Assembly (NCBI GenBank): GCA_029265815.1
Contig: JAJUGU010000002.1
Coordinates: 1-64,000 of the forward strand
Reading direction: 5' to 3'
Length of the DNA stretch: 64,000 nucleotides
DNA from: Anaerolineaceae bacterium
Lineage (GTDB): Bacteria > Chloroflexota > Anaerolineae > Anaerolineales > Anaerolineaceae
Positions 8,619 through 20,100 of the stretch are shown here, piece by piece; positions within the stretch are counted from its first letter, which is position 1, and each line of letters opens with the position of its first letter. The notes under the pieces are model-generated. The model did no database searches, was not told the DNA's origin, and saw only the letters and a program-made list of their open reading frames with translations. Made by a program: the position numbers and the translations under genes.

Positions 8619-8753
8619 TTAATTGAGCTCTGCAGAATGTCACCGCTTTCTGGTGCATTTTGACCGTTCTTGTTCTTGAAGGGTTGTTTACCTGAATCCG
8701 AACGTTTAGAATTACGCAGAAACCTTTTCATACATTCATATTCATGAAGTATT

Positions 8754-8785
8754 ACCGGAAACGGCGACAAGGTTTCCGGTTTTTA
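8754..8785 (+). terminator. Rho-independent terminator just upstream of a small lipoprotein gene
   Basis: Stem ACCGGAAAC (8754-8762) / GTTTCCGGT (8772-8780), a 9-base loop, then TTTTATTT. It sits only 24 bases before the ATG at 8809, a position typical of attenuators; otherwise it ends a short RNA made from 8.6 kb. Confidence 0.75.
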
Positions 8786-8808
8786 TTTGCTTGGAAAGGA
8801 GGTCGAAT

Positions 8809-9099
8809 ATGAAAACCAGGATAATTTGCGCATGCATCATCGTTTTGATCTTTGCCACTGCCTGTACGAGCGTTGCTGAAGTAAAAACGCCGTTCAATAA
8901 GGATTCAAAAACCCCAATGACAATGGGTCATTACTCGCTGATGTACATGCCTGATCTGGCAACAGAAGAGACCATTAATAACGGTACAGAAGAAGCCCCA
9001 CGCAGTTTTCTGCATACATGTGGGGATCTGTTTAGCAGTGTTCATGCCCGTTTTGGTCGTTCAATGTTCCACCGCTGTGCTGAACCCAAAGGCTTTTAG
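8809..9099 (+). CDS. Small predicted lipoprotein of unknown function
   Basis: A 96-residue protein. Residues 1-19 form a lipoprotein signal ending in ATAC (lipobox Cys near residue 19), so it is probably anchored on the outer face of the membrane. The mature part has no domain I recognise; the end contains two Cys (HTCGDLF and HRCAEP) that could form a disulfide. ATG 8809 has an excellent AAAGGAGGTC ribosome site; the upstream in-frame TTG is unlikely. It is bracketed by terminators at 8754-8785 and 9125-9156, so it is monocistronic. I do not recognise a family. Confidence 0.7.
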   Translation: MKTRIICACIIVLIFATACTSVAEVKTPFNKDSKTPMTMGHYSLMYMPDLATEETINNGTEEAPRSFLHTCGDLFSSVHARFGRSMFHRCAEPKGF

Positions 9100-9124
9100 C
9101 CAGATTAGTGTCTTAGTGAATAAA

Positions 9125-9156
9125 AAAGCAGCGTTTGCTACGCTGCTTTAATTTTT
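9125..9156 (+). terminator. Rho-independent terminator after the small lipoprotein
   Basis: Stem AAAGCAGCG (9125-9133) / CGCTGCTTT (9141-9149), a 7-base loop, then AATTTTTATT, 25 bases after the stop. Confidence 0.85.
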
Positions 9157-9364
9157 ATTAACCATAATATTACAAGACAATTAGTTATTTATTACATATT
9201 TATTGCGTAATCATACGAAGTCTCTTCCGGTATTATTGCGAATTTTATCGAGTGTCTTTACTCCATATACTACAAGTAATTGAGTAACCGAGAATAACCC
9301 GAACCGTTTAAAGAATACATAATGCTTTTTCAGGAGATGGACAGGAACAGAAAAGAGGTTTGTG

Positions 9365-9724
9365 ATGAAAAAGCCTTATTACACTGCAGTTTTATGTGTG
9401 ATAATCGGCGTGATATTCTCACTAACATACGCGCATGCTTCCCAGTCAATCGAGCTTGATCAGCGGGGTGAAGGAACCGGGCGTGTCAGCGGCATCACTG
9501 TCACCAATATCAAATATCGATTATCTTCCATCGACCCATCCCGTGTGGATGCAGTAACATTTGATGTGGCGGATTTTCAGGGGAATATTTCAGTCAAGCT
9601 CGTCTCATCTTCAAATAACTTTTATTCATGCATCCTGCAATCAGGAAGCCGTTGGTTATGCCCTGTGGATGGGGTAAATGTTGCCAGCATTGATGCCGTC
9701 AGAGTGGTTGCCAGCGGTAATTAA
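9365..9724 (+). CDS. Small secreted protein of unknown function
   Basis: A 119-residue protein with a Sec signal peptide (KK, hydrophobic core, AHA-S cleavage near residue 26). The mature part is rich in alternating hydrophobic and polar residues (VDAVTFDVADFQGNISVKLV), suggesting a small beta-sandwich, with two Cys (YSCILQ, WLCPVD) likely in a disulfide. ATG 9365 follows AGAGG; a GTG directly before it is an alternative. It ends at a hairpin shared with the convergent CpaF-type gene. It may be an exported pilin-like or surface component, but nothing in the sequence proves this. Confidence 0.65.
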   Translation: MKKPYYTAVLCVIIGVIFSLTYAHASQSIELDQRGEGTGRVSGITVTNIKYRLSSIDPSRVDAVTFDVADFQGNISVKLVSSSNNFYSCILQSGSRWLCPVDGVNVASIDAVRVVASGN

Positions 9725-9742
9725 ACGAATAATTAAAATTAT

Positions 9743-9777
9743 TCCCCGTGCTGATAAATAACTCACGGGGATTTTTT
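9743..9777. terminator. Terminator between convergent genes
   Basis: Stem TCCCCGTG (9743-9750) / CACGGGGA (9764-9771), a 13-base loop, then six T on the plus strand. It ends the small secreted-protein transcript and may also stop the convergent CpaF-type gene (stop at 9794). Confidence 0.8.
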
Positions 9778-9793
9778 ACATTGATCGATAATC

Positions 9794-11122
9794 TTAATGT
9801 TTTCGATTCTTTTCCATGACTTCGGCAATGGTTGCGCCAAAAACTTCAGGGCCGAGTTTGAACCCGGCGGCCTCCAATCGCGAGCCAAAGATTGGCCGCA
9901 TTCCAGTGGGTTTGATCGTTCCCTCAATTTTTCCGCCTTCTCCAATACCGGTTTGTTCGAACTTGAAGATATCTGTGAGTACTACGGTATCCCCTTCCAT
10001 ACCAGGGACCTCAGTGACTGCGGTTACTTTACGCGATCCATCCTTCAGACGGGTTTGCTGTACGATCAGGTCGACTGCAGAAGCAATCTGTTGGCGAATC
10101 ACTTTAACTGGTAATTCCATGCCGGCCATCATCACCAGGATTTCGAGGCGCGAAATGGTATCTCTTGGCGAGTTGGCGTGAATGGTAGTGAGCGAACCGT
10201 CATGACCGGTATTCATGGCCTGCAGCATATCCAGCGCTTCACCACTGCGGCATTCACCCACGACAATGCGGTCCGGGCGCATGCGCAGAGAATTGCGGAC
10301 AAGGTCACGAATGGTTACTTCGCCGCCGCCGTCAGTGTTGCGGTTTTTTGTTTCCATCCGCACAACGTGATCCTGTTGGAGCTGGAGTTCAGCAGCATCT
10401 TCGATAGTAATGATACGCTCATCTTCAGGAATGAAACCTGAGAGCACATTCAACAATGTGGTTTTTCCAGATCCGGTTCCACCCGAAACAACAATGTTCA
10501 ATCTGCTGACCACGCAGGCACGTAAAAATTCGGCCATGTTCTGTGTGAGTGAACCGAATCGAACAAGATCTTCAGTGGTCAGTTTGTCTTTACGGAATTT
10601 TCGAATGGTGATTGAGGGGCCATCGATCGCGACAGGTCCAATGACCGCATTGACTCTCGATCCATCCGGCAGGCGGGCATCTACCGTAGGACTGTTGGAA
10701 TCGATGCGTCTTCCAAGCGGCAAAATGATGCGGTCAATGATCCTTACCACATGATCATCATTATCGAACATGACACTGGTTTTCACCAGTTTTCCTTTTT
10801 TTTCGACATAAACGCTTTTAGGCCCATTTACCATAACTTCGCTGATTTCCGGATCATCCAGCAGGGGTTGAATGGGGCCGTAACCAACGATCTCGTTGTA
10901 AGCCATGCTCATGATTCGTTGGCTGACGTCTTTAGAAAGATGTAGCCCGGTCATGTTATAAGCTGCCTGGATTTTTTGGGCAATGCCCTTCCGATAATCC
11001 GGATTGGTCGTTCGTTCTTCTTCCACTTCTGAGGAGACGCGGTCGATGATGAAATTGCGCAGACGATCAAGATCTTCATTTGAAAGACCAATCTGATGGG
11101 AGATGTTCGTGTCGGTTAACAT
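9794..11122 (-). CDS. cpaF: CpaF/TadA-family secretion ATPase
   Basis: A 442-residue cytosolic type II/IV secretion-family ATPase that normally powers Tad pilus assembly. The N-terminal domain includes [20 protein letters not shown] near residue 90. Walker A is [12 protein letters not shown] near residue 215, the Asp box is [11 protein letters not shown], Walker B region is [12 protein letters not shown], and the His motif is [13 protein letters not shown]. The length is normal. Its ATG overlaps the stop of a 99-residue upstream gene. No TadB/TadC, prepilin peptidase or pilin gene lies next to it, which is unusual because these are usually clustered; the partners must be elsewhere if it works in a pilus. 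Confidence 0.9.
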   Translation of the reverse strand: MLTDTNISHQIGLSNEDLDRLRNFIIDRVSSEVEEERTTNPDYRKGIAQKIQAAYNMTGLHLSKDVSQRIMSMAYNEIVGYGPIQPLLDDPEISEVMVNGPKSVYVEKKGKLVKTSVMFDNDDHVVRIIDRIILPLGRRIDSNSPTVDARLPDGSRVNAVIGPVAIDGPSITIRKFRKDKLTTEDLVRFGSLTQNMAEFLRACVVSRLNIVVSGGTGSGKTTLLNVLSGFIPEDERIITIEDAAELQLQQDHVVRMETKNRNTDGGGEVTIRDLVRNSLRMRPDRIVVGECRSGEALDMLQAMNTGHDGSLTTIHANSPRDTISRLEILVMMAGMELPVKVIRQQIASAVDLIVQQTRLKDGSRKVTAVTEVPGMEGDTVVLTDIFKFEQTGIGEGGKIEGTIKPTGMRPIFGSRLEAAGFKLGPEVFGATIAEVMEKNRKH

Positions 11123-11415
11123 TCGTTATCTCCCTCATAAAAATCTTTGAATGTAGTGATCCAGATGATTTGATCGCGCCTGACAGCAATGAATCTGGTA
11201 CAGAACAACTCTTCTCCATTGGAGTTGAAAACATGCGCGTCTGTGACCGCCAGGAAAGGTTCGCCATTATCCAATTCATCTTTTAGGCGGCAATCGCGAC
11301 GAACATGAACATCCCCTTCGATGATCTGCGCAGTGGTTTGTATTCTAGCTTTTACCGTATCTTTGGATATAACACTGGTAAAAAACTTTCCTTTTTCATC
11401 ATAATTAATGGTCAT
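11116..11415 (-). CDS. Conserved-looking 99-residue protein coupled to cpaF
   Basis: A 99-residue soluble protein, no signal or membrane segment. It looks mostly beta: KARIQTTAQIIEGDVHVRR, then EPFLAVTDAHVFNSNGEEL and RFIAVRRDQIIWITTF, resembling small PilZ-like or Sm-like barrels, although no motif is diagnostic. The stop overlaps the cpaF start by 7 bases, so the two are translated together, which suggests a regulatory or structural role for the ATPase. I do not recognise the family with certainty. Confidence 0.65.
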   Translation of the reverse strand: MTINYDEKGKFFTSVISKDTVKARIQTTAQIIEGDVHVRRDCRLKDELDNGEPFLAVTDAHVFNSNGEELFCTRFIAVRRDQIIWITTFKDFYEGDNEC

Positions 11416-11726
11416 AGTTCAACTACCTGATAACTTATCGATAAATTAGGGCTCATCATAGTTTACGGTATTGCTATCTGGAATCCTATTCGTTACCATA
11501 CTTAAACTATTATGTAACAATTACCTAATTATAAAATTTAAAATGAATGACTTCAGCTAGATTTTCTCTTCAAAAGTGTAAGGGTGCTGTTTTTTACGAC
11601 TTTGAGGTCAATACTATCTTCTATTGCATTTTTACTTTTCTTCGGCAATAATCAATCAATGATACATAATGAAAGTGATTAATACCGAAAAAACCGTTTC
11701 TGTAATTGTGTACAGCGAGGTTTTCG
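11416..11726. other. Divergent A/T-rich intergenic region
   Basis: 311 bases between the cpaF operon (minus) and the signalling island (plus). It must carry both promoters, but I see no convincing -35/-10 pair, repeat or hairpin beyond a short TTTATCGATAA palindrome near 11440. Confidence 0.5.
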
Positions 11727-13091
11727 ATGAAAAATCTCTTAAGAAAGATCGAATGGCGAATCACTCTAATTTATGCATTGTTTGGCATCTTCTGGATATT
11801 TTTTACAGACAGGATCTTATTTTTTCTGGATCAGGACCCGATTACTTTGTTGAAATATCAAAACTACAAAGGTTGGTTCTTCGTTCTGATAGGTGCGCTT
11901 CTTTTATTCTTTACGCTTAGCAACGCTCTGAAAAAAATGCGCGAGGCTGTTACCGGAGAGCAAGAAATCCAGGCTCGTTATCAAAAAATTTTTCAAGCCA
12001 GTATGGATGCCATTCTTCTTTTATCTGCTGATGGTTCAATCATAGCGGCCAACCCGTCAGCGTGTAAAATGTTTGGCTTGTCTGAAGAAGAGATTGTGGG
12101 AATGACTCGTAACGATATCGTGGATGCCACAGACTCACGTGTTGAAGTTGGACTCGAAAAAAGAAAGCAAAATGGGTATTTTCGTGGAGAAATAACCTGC
12201 ATCCGCAAGAACGGTCAAAAATTTCCAGGTGAAGTATCCAGTGCAGTCTTTACTGATCAGAGCGGTAATGTGTTTTCAACAACAATCATCCGTGATCATT
12301 CCGATATCAAAAATGCACAACGAGAATTGCTTTCATATAATGAGCGATTGGAAAAAGAAGTACAAACGCGCACCAAAGAACTGGAAAAAGCGCATGAAGC
12401 GCTGTTGCAGCAAGAAAAAATGGCTACATTCGGTAATCTTGCTGATAGTGTAGCTCATGAATTAAGAAATCCGCTGGGGGTAATATCCAATGCAGTTTAC
12501 TATTTGAAATTAATCCTTCAAGATACTGACCCCAAAATTATCGAATACCTGCGCATACTCGAACGAGAAAGCCAGGCAGCAGTGCAAATCATATCTAACC
12601 TGTTGAACTATGCCAAATTACAGGCAGGTGACCGGCAGACCGCTCATGCGATTGACATTGTGAAAAAAGTTTTGGCCCAGTTCCCAGATACCCCGGGCGT
12701 TGAAATTGCGACAGAAATTCCTGTTTCATTGCCAGCCTTGTTTGTGGATCCCAGGCAAATCGAGCAGGCACTGGGTCGGTTGGTTGAGAATGCGCTGCAA
12801 GCCATGAAAGACGGGGGGCGCCTCTCGATTGGTGTAAAAAAATCAAAAAAAGAAGACAAGAATTTTGTTTGTATTACCATCACCGACACTGGTTCAGGGA
12901 TTCCACCTGAGAACCTCTCCAAGATTTTTGAACCGTTGTTCACAACCCGGCAGCATCATATTGGGCTTGGATTGCCGTTGAGCCAGCGTCTGATCGAGGC
13001 TAATGGCGGGTTCATCGAGGTGAAAAGTATACCAGGCAAAGGGTCTACCTTCAGCGTATTTTTGCCGGTTAAAGCGGAGGCCAGCGAATGA
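11727..13091 (+). CDS. Membrane PAS-domain sensor histidine kinase
   Basis: A 454-residue sensor kinase: two N-terminal membrane helices (~11-32 and ~47-68), a PAS domain (~85-195, MDAILLLSADGSIIAANPSA), a coiled coil (~205-235), HisKA with phospho-acceptor His 244 ([10 protein letters not shown]), and HATPase_c (NALQAMKDGG, DTGSGIPPENLSKIF, GLGLPLSQRL). The loop between the helices is short, so sensing is probably by PAS or within the membrane. ATG 11727 follows GCGAGG; a GTG seven codons upstream is possible. It is the first gene of a signalling cluster and its stop overlaps the next gene's ATG by 4 bases. Confidence 0.9.
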   Translation: MKNLLRKIEWRITLIYALFGIFWIFFTDRILFFLDQDPITLLKYQNYKGWFFVLIGALLLFFTLSNALKKMREAVTGEQEIQARYQKIFQASMDAILLLSADGSIIAANPSACKMFGLSEEEIVGMTRNDIVDATDSRVEVGLEKRKQNGYFRGEITCIRKNGQKFPGEVSSAVFTDQSGNVFSTTIIRDHSDIKNAQRELLSYNERLEKEVQTRTKELEKAHEALLQQEKMATFGNLADSVAHELRNPLGVISNAVYYLKLILQDTDPKIIEYLRILERESQAAVQIISNLLNYAKLQAGDRQTAHAIDIVKKVLAQFPDTPGVEIATEIPVSLPALFVDPRQIEQALGRLVENALQAMKDGGRLSIGVKKSKKEDKNFVCITITDTGSGIPPENLSKIFEPLFTTRQHHIGLGLPLSQRLIEANGGFIEVKSIPGKGSTFSVFLPVKAEASE

Positions 13092-16000
13092 CCTGGGGAA
13101 CGGCAATCTATTTTATTGTGATTGTTTTTACACTTCTGCTAACCGGATTTCTTGCATGGTACGCGTGGAAGCATCCGCTGATCCCCGGTGTAAGAGTGTT
13201 TGGAATTTTTGCCCTGTCGGAATGTCTGGTTACCATTGCAGAGATGCTGTCGATGATCAGCGCCAGTACCGAACAGGCTCAGTTCTGGTTTAACGTTCGT
13301 TTTTTCTTCAACGCATTTATCCCTGTCATTTTCTTGATCTTCGCAGTTAGATATAACGGGCACTCGGCCTGGTTGACACGACCCAAAATCATCTTGCTCT
13401 GCTTGATTCCGCTTGTAACCCAGTTTATGGTTTGGACGAACCCTCGTTACCATCTATGGGTCATTAGAGACGTCACGTTTAATCGTATGGATTCATTCTG
13501 GATCGCTGAAGTGGGGGTGCGAATTCCAGGGATCTGGTATATCGTCCACAGTTTCTATAGTCTGGCGTTGATGTTAACAGGGATTGCAGCCATATTGATC
13601 ACGGCCTGGCAACAGCGCTACAAATATCTGGGACAATCCATTCTTCTTTTTGCTGGTTCGGTCACGGGAATTATTGCCACGATTTTGCCAATGTTTGGGC
13701 TCTTGAAAGGTGTGAAATACAATATCTTTATCCCCTTCATTGGTCTGAGTACGATATTTTTCGCACTGGCTATCATGCAATTTAAATTTCTCACCCAGCC
13801 CCCTATAAGCGACAGACCAAATAAGGTTTCTATGTTAAAGAAAGAAGAAATTCAGGGATTATCTCTTTTCCTGATTATTTTCATGATCATGATTTCAGGT
13901 ATTACTACGATTGGTTATTTTTCTTATAAGGCATATACAGTTAAGGTCTTCGATCAAGTCGAAAATCAGCTGAAGGCAGTTTCATCACTAAAGATTAAGG
14001 GACTGGCATACTGGCGCCAGGAACGTTTTAACGATGCGCTTGAGATTTCTAAAAACCCGGTTTTTTCCCAAATGATCGAGGATTATCTTTCCATTGGGTA
14101 TACTCCAGAAATCGCTCTACAATTGCAGCACTGGCTAGAAGATATGCGAATAACATATGGGTATTCGCGGATCACTTTTATAGATGCTGAGGGCAGAGAA
14201 AGGATTAGCTCACCATTAAGCACAATTCCTTATGGAGAATATCTTCATGAAGAAGTAGCTAAAGTCCTAGAATCTGATAAGGTATCCTGGCTGGATCTCC
14301 ATCAGTACAAAGATGAAGCAATTCAACTTACTTTGATTGTACCCATCATGACGGTAGAAGAAGACCCCGTACCTCTTGGCGTATTGATTATGGATATTGA
14401 TCCTGAAAATTGGCTGTATCCATATCTTGCCGAGTGGCCTGGATATAGTGATACTGCAGAAACCCTGCTCGTCAGACGGGATGGCGAAAATGTATTGTTC
14501 CTTAATCCTCTGCGTTTCGATCCCAACGCAGCATTAAGTTTAAAGATATCTATAACAAGAACAGATATCCTTGCGGTAAAGGCGGTTCGTGGTTCATATG
14601 GTATTGTTGAAGGTGTTGATTACCGCGGACACGTGAATATTGGCTTTGTTCAACATGTACCCAATTCGCCATGGTTTCTGATTACCCGCATGGATCGGGA
14701 GGAAATTGAGCGGCCGCTGCGGGAAAGGTTGACCCAGATTCTTGTTCTCATAGCTGCCCTTCTCATTTCATCTGGAAGTGTTCTGACGCTGGTTTGGCAT
14801 CGAAACCGGGAGCGATTCTATAAACAACAATATAAAATCGCAGAAGCTTTGCGGGTAAGCGACGAAAAATTCAAGAAGATTTTTGAGATTTCTCCTGATA
14901 GTGCCTCCATCAACCGACTTGATGATGGAAAATTTGTATCAGTGAATCGAACTTTCGAAAATATTTTCGGATACACCAGAGAAGAAGTCATCGGCCACAC
15001 CATTGCGGAGATTGGTTTATGGGTGGATCGGAATGAGAGAGAAAAAATTCTTGCAGAAATCAAGGAAAAAGGTTTTATCCTTGATCGTGAGGCTGATTTT
15101 TACACGAAAGACGGGCAGATCGTGAGTGGTTTGTTATCGGCAACCATTATCGAAATTGAAGGTCAGCCGCATATGGTATTCACCTCGCGAGATATCACCC
15201 AGAGAAAAATAATTGAAAAACAACTTCGAGAAAGTGAAACCCGCTACCGCTTGATTGCAGAGAACACAGCGGATGTGATCTGGGTTATCAATGCTCAGAC
15301 AAAACAGATTACATATGTGAGCCCTTCGATTATTAAACTCACAGGTTTTACCGTGGAAGAAACTTTAGGGAGATCCATCGGGAATTTCGTGATGCCTGGA
15401 TCATCGCTGAGTTTCGATGAATTGCTTAAGAAACGGTCGGCTGAATTTTTTGAGCGCGGTTCGCATCCGATTTCTTTTACCGATGAGGTCGATCAGATCT
15501 GCAAAGATGGATCAGTGGTATCGACAGAGATAACTACAAACTACTTGCTGGATGAAAACGGGCAGCTTGAAATCATTGGTGTATCGCGTGATATCAGGCA
15601 GCGTAAAGCGGCGGAACGTGAAATTCGAAAATATTCTGAACATCTGGCTGAAATGGTTGAAGAACGAACGCGCGAACTCAGGGATGCGCAGGAAAAACTA
15701 TTACGCCAGGAGCGGCTGGCTGCACTTGGGCAACTGGCAGGGACGATTGCACACGAGCTGCGCAATCCTCTGGGGGTTATCACAAATGCTGTCACATATT
15801 TAAAAATGATTCAACCGGAGGCGGATCAAAAGGTACAGGAATATCTGGAAATTATCCGCAGCGAGACACAAACTTCAGAGAAGATCATTGCTGAATTGCT
15901 GGATTTCACGCGCATGAAATCAGCTGAAAGAAGTGCCGAACCCGTTTTGGATATTGTTCTCCGAGCATTGGCGCGGAATCCTGCACCTGAAACGGTACAA

Positions 16001-16402
16001 GTAAATATCCGGATCCCACAAAACCTTTCCCCTGTATTTGTTAATGGGTCACAGATCGAACAGGTGGTTGGCAATCTGCTGACCAATGCCTATCAGGCTA
16101 TGCCTGATGGTGGTCATGTATCTATACGCGCCGGAGTATCTCCAATGCCGGGTTCGAAAGAAAGCAGTATCATGTTAATCGTCAAAGACACCGGGGTGGG
16201 TATTGCACCAGAAAACCTGGAAAAAATTTTTGAACCTCTCTTCACCACACGATTCAAAGGCATTGGTCTGGGCCTGGCAATTTCACAGAAATTGATCGAG
16301 GTCAATCATGGAAAGATCACCGTGAAAAGCAAACCAGGGAGAGGAAGCATATTCGCAGTTTACTTGCCTGTGGCGGAGGAGAAACAATGGATCGGGGAGT
16401 AA
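13088..16402 (+). CDS. Multidomain sensor kinase: 7TM, Cache-like sensor, two PAS, HisKA, HATPase
   Basis: A 1104-residue membrane kinase. Residues 1-235 form a seven-helix histidine-kinase N-terminal module. A further helix (~257-282) leads to a ~230-residue extracytoplasmic region resembling Cache/CHASE sensors ([19 protein letters not shown]), closed by a helix near 550-570. Two PAS domains follow (~585-705 and ~710-840), then a coiled coil, HisKA with His 889 ([10 protein letters not shown]) and HATPase_c ([35 protein letters not shown]). The combination of a 7TM module and a second extracytoplasmic sensor in one chain suggests two inputs. Overlaps both neighbours, so coupled. No receiver of its own; partners are probably the downstream receivers. 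Confidence 0.9.
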   Translation: MTWGTAIYFIVIVFTLLLTGFLAWYAWKHPLIPGVRVFGIFALSECLVTIAEMLSMISASTEQAQFWFNVRFFFNAFIPVIFLIFAVRYNGHSAWLTRPKIILLCLIPLVTQFMVWTNPRYHLWVIRDVTFNRMDSFWIAEVGVRIPGIWYIVHSFYSLALMLTGIAAILITAWQQRYKYLGQSILLFAGSVTGIIATILPMFGLLKGVKYNIFIPFIGLSTIFFALAIMQFKFLTQPPISDRPNKVSMLKKEEIQGLSLFLIIFMIMISGITTIGYFSYKAYTVKVFDQVENQLKAVSSLKIKGLAYWRQERFNDALEISKNPVFSQMIEDYLSIGYTPEIALQLQHWLEDMRITYGYSRITFIDAEGRERISSPLSTIPYGEYLHEEVAKVLESDKVSWLDLHQYKDEAIQLTLIVPIMTVEEDPVPLGVLIMDIDPENWLYPYLAEWPGYSDTAETLLVRRDGENVLFLNPLRFDPNAALSLKISITRTDILAVKAVRGSYGIVEGVDYRGHVNIGFVQHVPNSPWFLITRMDREEIERPLRERLTQILVLIAALLISSGSVLTLVWHRNRERFYKQQYKIAEALRVSDEKFKKIFEISPDSASINRLDDGKFVSVNRTFENIFGYTREEVIGHTIAEIGLWVDRNEREKILAEIKEKGFILDREADFYTKDGQIVSGLLSATIIEIEGQPHMVFTSRDITQRKIIEKQLRESETRYRLIAENTADVIWVINAQTKQITYVSPSIIKLTGFTVEETLGRSIGNFVMPGSSLSFDELLKKRSAEFFERGSHPISFTDEVDQICKDGSVVSTEITTNYLLDENGQLEIIGVSRDIRQRKAAEREIRKYSEHLAEMVEERTRELRDAQEKLLRQERLAALGQLAGTIAHELRNPLGVITNAVTYLKMIQPEADQKVQEYLEIIRSETQTSEKIIAELLDFTRMKSAERSAEPVLDIVLRALARNPAPETVQVNIRIPQNLSPVFVNGSQIEQVVGNLLTNAYQAMPDGGHVSIRAGVSPMPGSKESSIMLIVKDTGVGIAPENLEKIFEPLFTTRFKGIGLGLAISQKLIEVNHGKITVKSKPGRGSIFAVYLPVAEEKQWIGE

Positions 16403-17145
16403 GGATATTAATCGTAGACGATGATCAGCGCATGACTCATACCCTGGCTGACATTCTTGGCATATCTGGTCATCAGACGGTTGAGGCGAAGTCTGCTGCA
16501 CAGGCTATTGATTTGGTAAGTAAGGATCGATTTGATTGCGTGTTGACGGATGTCCGCATGCCAGAAATAGATGGAACGGCACTTTATCAATTGCTCCGAC
16601 AGAAACAACCTGGACTTCCTGTAATCCTCATGACCGCTTACGCCGCTGATGAAACCATCAATCGGGGGTTAGAAGAAGGGGTTGTCGGTGTTTTTGAAAA
16701 GCCTTTGAATATTTCACATTTATTAGGTTTTTTCTCTAGTTTAGCTAAGAATCGTATGGTAGCCATTGTAGATGATGACCCTGCATTCTGCACCACGTTA
16801 AGTGATGTGCTGCAAGAACGAGGGTTTTCTGTGGTGGTTGTGAATGATCCAGAGCGCGAAATTGAAGCAGCATACTCAATTGCTCAGGTGGTTTTGCTTG
16901 ATCTCAAATTGAATAGCATGTCTGGGCTGGATGTTCTCAAGCGGATTCGCCAAAAGCACTCCAATTTGCCCGTTTTGTTGATAACCGCATATCGTGAGGA
17001 GATGGAAGAAACGATAAAATTAGCTCAAGAGTATTCTACTTTTGCCTGCTTGTATAAACCATTTGAGACGAATGAATTAATTCAAATTCTCGAAAAAATC
17101 CAATTAGCCAGATTACGGGATGCAATTTTTCTAGAAGGTGATTAA
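16387..17145 (+). CDS. Double-receiver response regulator without output domain
   Basis: A 252-residue cytosolic protein made of two CheY-like receivers. The first (~1-120) has acidic pair VDDDQ and phospho-acceptor Asp 55 (LTDVRMPEIDG), with Lys in FEKPL. The second (~125-240) has VDDDP, Asp 172 (LLDLKLNSMSG) and Lys in YKPFE. There is no DNA-binding or enzymatic domain, so it is probably a phosphorelay intermediate or allosteric partner for the kinases around it. Its ATG lies 16 bases inside the preceding kinase gene, with GAGGAG just upstream. The gap to the next gene is 53 bases. Confidence 0.88.
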   Translation: MDRGVRILIVDDDQRMTHTLADILGISGHQTVEAKSAAQAIDLVSKDRFDCVLTDVRMPEIDGTALYQLLRQKQPGLPVILMTAYAADETINRGLEEGVVGVFEKPLNISHLLGFFSSLAKNRMVAIVDDDPAFCTTLSDVLQERGFSVVVVNDPEREIEAAYSIAQVVLLDLKLNSMSGLDVLKRIRQKHSNLPVLLITAYREEMEETIKLAQEYSTFACLYKPFETNELIQILEKIQLARLRDAIFLEGD

Positions 17146-17198
17146 GCCAGGGAGTAAAACGATATAGGTAGAAAAACAACAGGCAGTAAAGAGGAAAG

Positions 17199-20100
17199 AT
17201 GATTGGTAATAAGATACGTACGATGTTGGTTGATGATGATAAAAACCTTTTAACCAGTATGTTCGACATTCTGGAATTTAAAGGGTTTGAAGTGTTCCGT
17301 TTCACTAAAGGTAAAGAGGCTCTATCCCTGATCGACAATCAAGCTGTGGATGTGGCATTGATCGATCTGCGACTGGAAGACATTTCTGGTCTGGATCTTA
17401 TTGTTGAAATTAAACAGCGGTCGCCCAACACGGAATGCATCCTGCTTACCGGGTATGCTTCACAAAATTCCGCCATTGACGCCATCCGTTATGGTGCTTT
17501 TGGGTATTTTCAAAAGCCGTTCGATATCGACCAGGTGATTCTTTCCATCCAACAGGCGGGGCAAAAATGCCAGGCGGCTGAAGCTCTGGCTGCGAGCGAG
17601 CGGCGATTGCGGGCTTTGATCGAAAATGGGCGCGATAACATCATTCTGTTAACTCGCGAGGGGAAAGTATTCTGGTGTAGCCCTTCACTATCTATTGTGT
17701 GGGGTTACCCGGAAGAAGAAATTTATGGGCGTGATTTCTTAGAAAAAATTCACCCTGATGATCACGAAATGCTGAAGCAGTCGTTTGCGAATCTGATCAA
17801 TGAACCAAATGCCAGGTCCGACAGGCAGTATCGCGTTCGCCGCGCAGATGGCGAGTGGCGCTGGGTTGAAGCCACTGCCGTCAATCTACTCGAGGATTCT
17901 TCAGTAGGGGGGATCGTTATCAATTTCCGAGATATTACTGAACAGAAAAAGATCAATGATCGTTTATGGCTGCAAGGGTCTGCTCTTGAGGCTGCTGCTA
18001 ATGCCATTGTCATTGCTGACCGTGAGGGCAATATTATCAACGTGAATCCCGCTTTTGAAAATCTGACAGGGTATTCATCTGCTGAAGCCGTGGGGAAAAA
18101 CCCGAGATTATTAAAATCCGGTGAGCAGGATCAGACTTTCTATGAGAATTTGTGGAATACCATCCTTAGTGGCAAGGTGTGGCACAGTGAACTGGTTAAT
18201 AAAAAAAAGGATGGAACCAAATATACAGAAGAAATGACAATCACACCATTGCTTGATGAAGGTGGAAATGTCGAATACTTCATCGCTATTAAACAGGATA
18301 TTTCAGAGCGGCGAAGAATCGAAAAGGTGTTGTTGAATAGCGAGGTGCGTTACCGCAGTTTCTTCGAAGAATCGCCTGTGGCTATCATGGAAGAAGATTT
18401 CTCGGAGGTTAAATCAAGATTAGACCAGTTAAGGAAAAGAGGGGTTAAGGATATATGGCGTTACTGCAAACAACATCCGAATATCATCCATGAATTTTCG
18501 CAGTTGGTGAAAATAATCGATGCCAATAAGGCAGCCACAAAAATTTACGGAATTGAGAATAAAGAAGCGCTCAAAACAAATCTAACAGAGTATCTTACAG
18601 ATGAGAGTGCTTTTGGGTTTGTTGAAACTCTGGAGAATTTACTCGAAAAGAAGATCAATTTTAGCTATGAAACGGTCAATAAAACTATTGATGGCCGACA
18701 GATCAACATCATCATTTATCTATCCATCGTCCCAGGGTATGAAGAAGACCTGTCGAAAGTGTTGGTTTCGATTATTGATATTACCGACTTGAAAAAAGCT
18801 GAAGAAGAGCTGCGCAGGAAGAACTTAATGCAAGAAAAGGTCGTGGCGCTGGGGCGTGAACTGGCGGCCTTACTGGATATCTCAGCCATCTACCGGACCG
18901 CTGAAAGTTATATCAAATCGATGGTGGACTGTCCTGATTTCGCGATCTTTCTTTGCGACGCTTCTCAAAAGAATTTGATTCCCGCATATTTGTCAACCGA
19001 AGGAAAAACCATTGATCCCTCTTTATGTTCACCCATTCATTACGAGATTGGTTTTCCAGAATGTGGATATTCTGAGGCTATTGAATCGAAATCTCCTGTC
19101 ATCGTCACGAATCTATCTGCTGAATCTCAATTGACGATTTGGACTTCAATCAACAAGGATGGTCTACGCAAATCCATTATCGATATCCCTATACTGGCAG
19201 AAGACCGGGTGCTGGGGCTTATTGAGTTACAGAGTGCTTTTGAAAATGCCTATTCGAAAGAGGTGGGTGATTGGCTGAGCGTGGTTGCCAGTCAAATTGG
19301 TTTATCCATTCAAAATGCCAGGTTGCATGATGATATCTTGCTTGAACTGGCTGAAAGGAAGAAGGCCGAGAAAGAAGTTCGGCAGAACCTGGCTGAACTG
19401 GAGCTGCTTTACAAAAATGCACTGGCTGTCAACCAGATGCTTGATCCTGAAGAAATTGCGCAATCCATGATTAAGTTGTTTACCAGGTATTTCTCAGCGA
19501 ATTACGCAATGATCAGATTGCGTGAAAGAGGAACTGACAACTTGCGTCTGGTTGCCTTCCATGTTCCTGGGCTGTCAGATTCAGAGAGAGAAAAAGTAAA
19601 AACACTATTGTCCACCCGCATCAATAAAGTTGGAGATGGAATGAGCGGGTGGGCCATTAAAACCGGTCAATCGGTTCGGGTGCCAGATGTGAGTCAGGAT
19701 GATCGATATATCCATATCCTGCCAGGGATCCGATCTGGGGTATACGTGCCGATCAAAACAGGTGAGGAGGTGTTAGGGAGCCTTGCGGTCGAGTCAGAGA
19801 TGTTGAATGATTTTAATGAACGTGATGAACGTTTATTTACGACCATTGCAAACCAGGCAGCAGTCGCCTTTGAAAATGCCTATCTTTACTCCAAGGTTCA
19901 AAAAGAGCTAGAAGAACGAAAACTAACCGAAGAAGCTTTAAGAGTAAGTCAGGAACGTTTACAGTCCATACTCGATAATACCAATGCGCTGATATACATC
20001 AAGAATCTTGAGGGACGATACACATTGGTCAATCATGCTATGTGTCAGTCTTTCTTATTAAGCGAAGAAGAAATGATTGGCAAAAGTGCATACGATCTGG

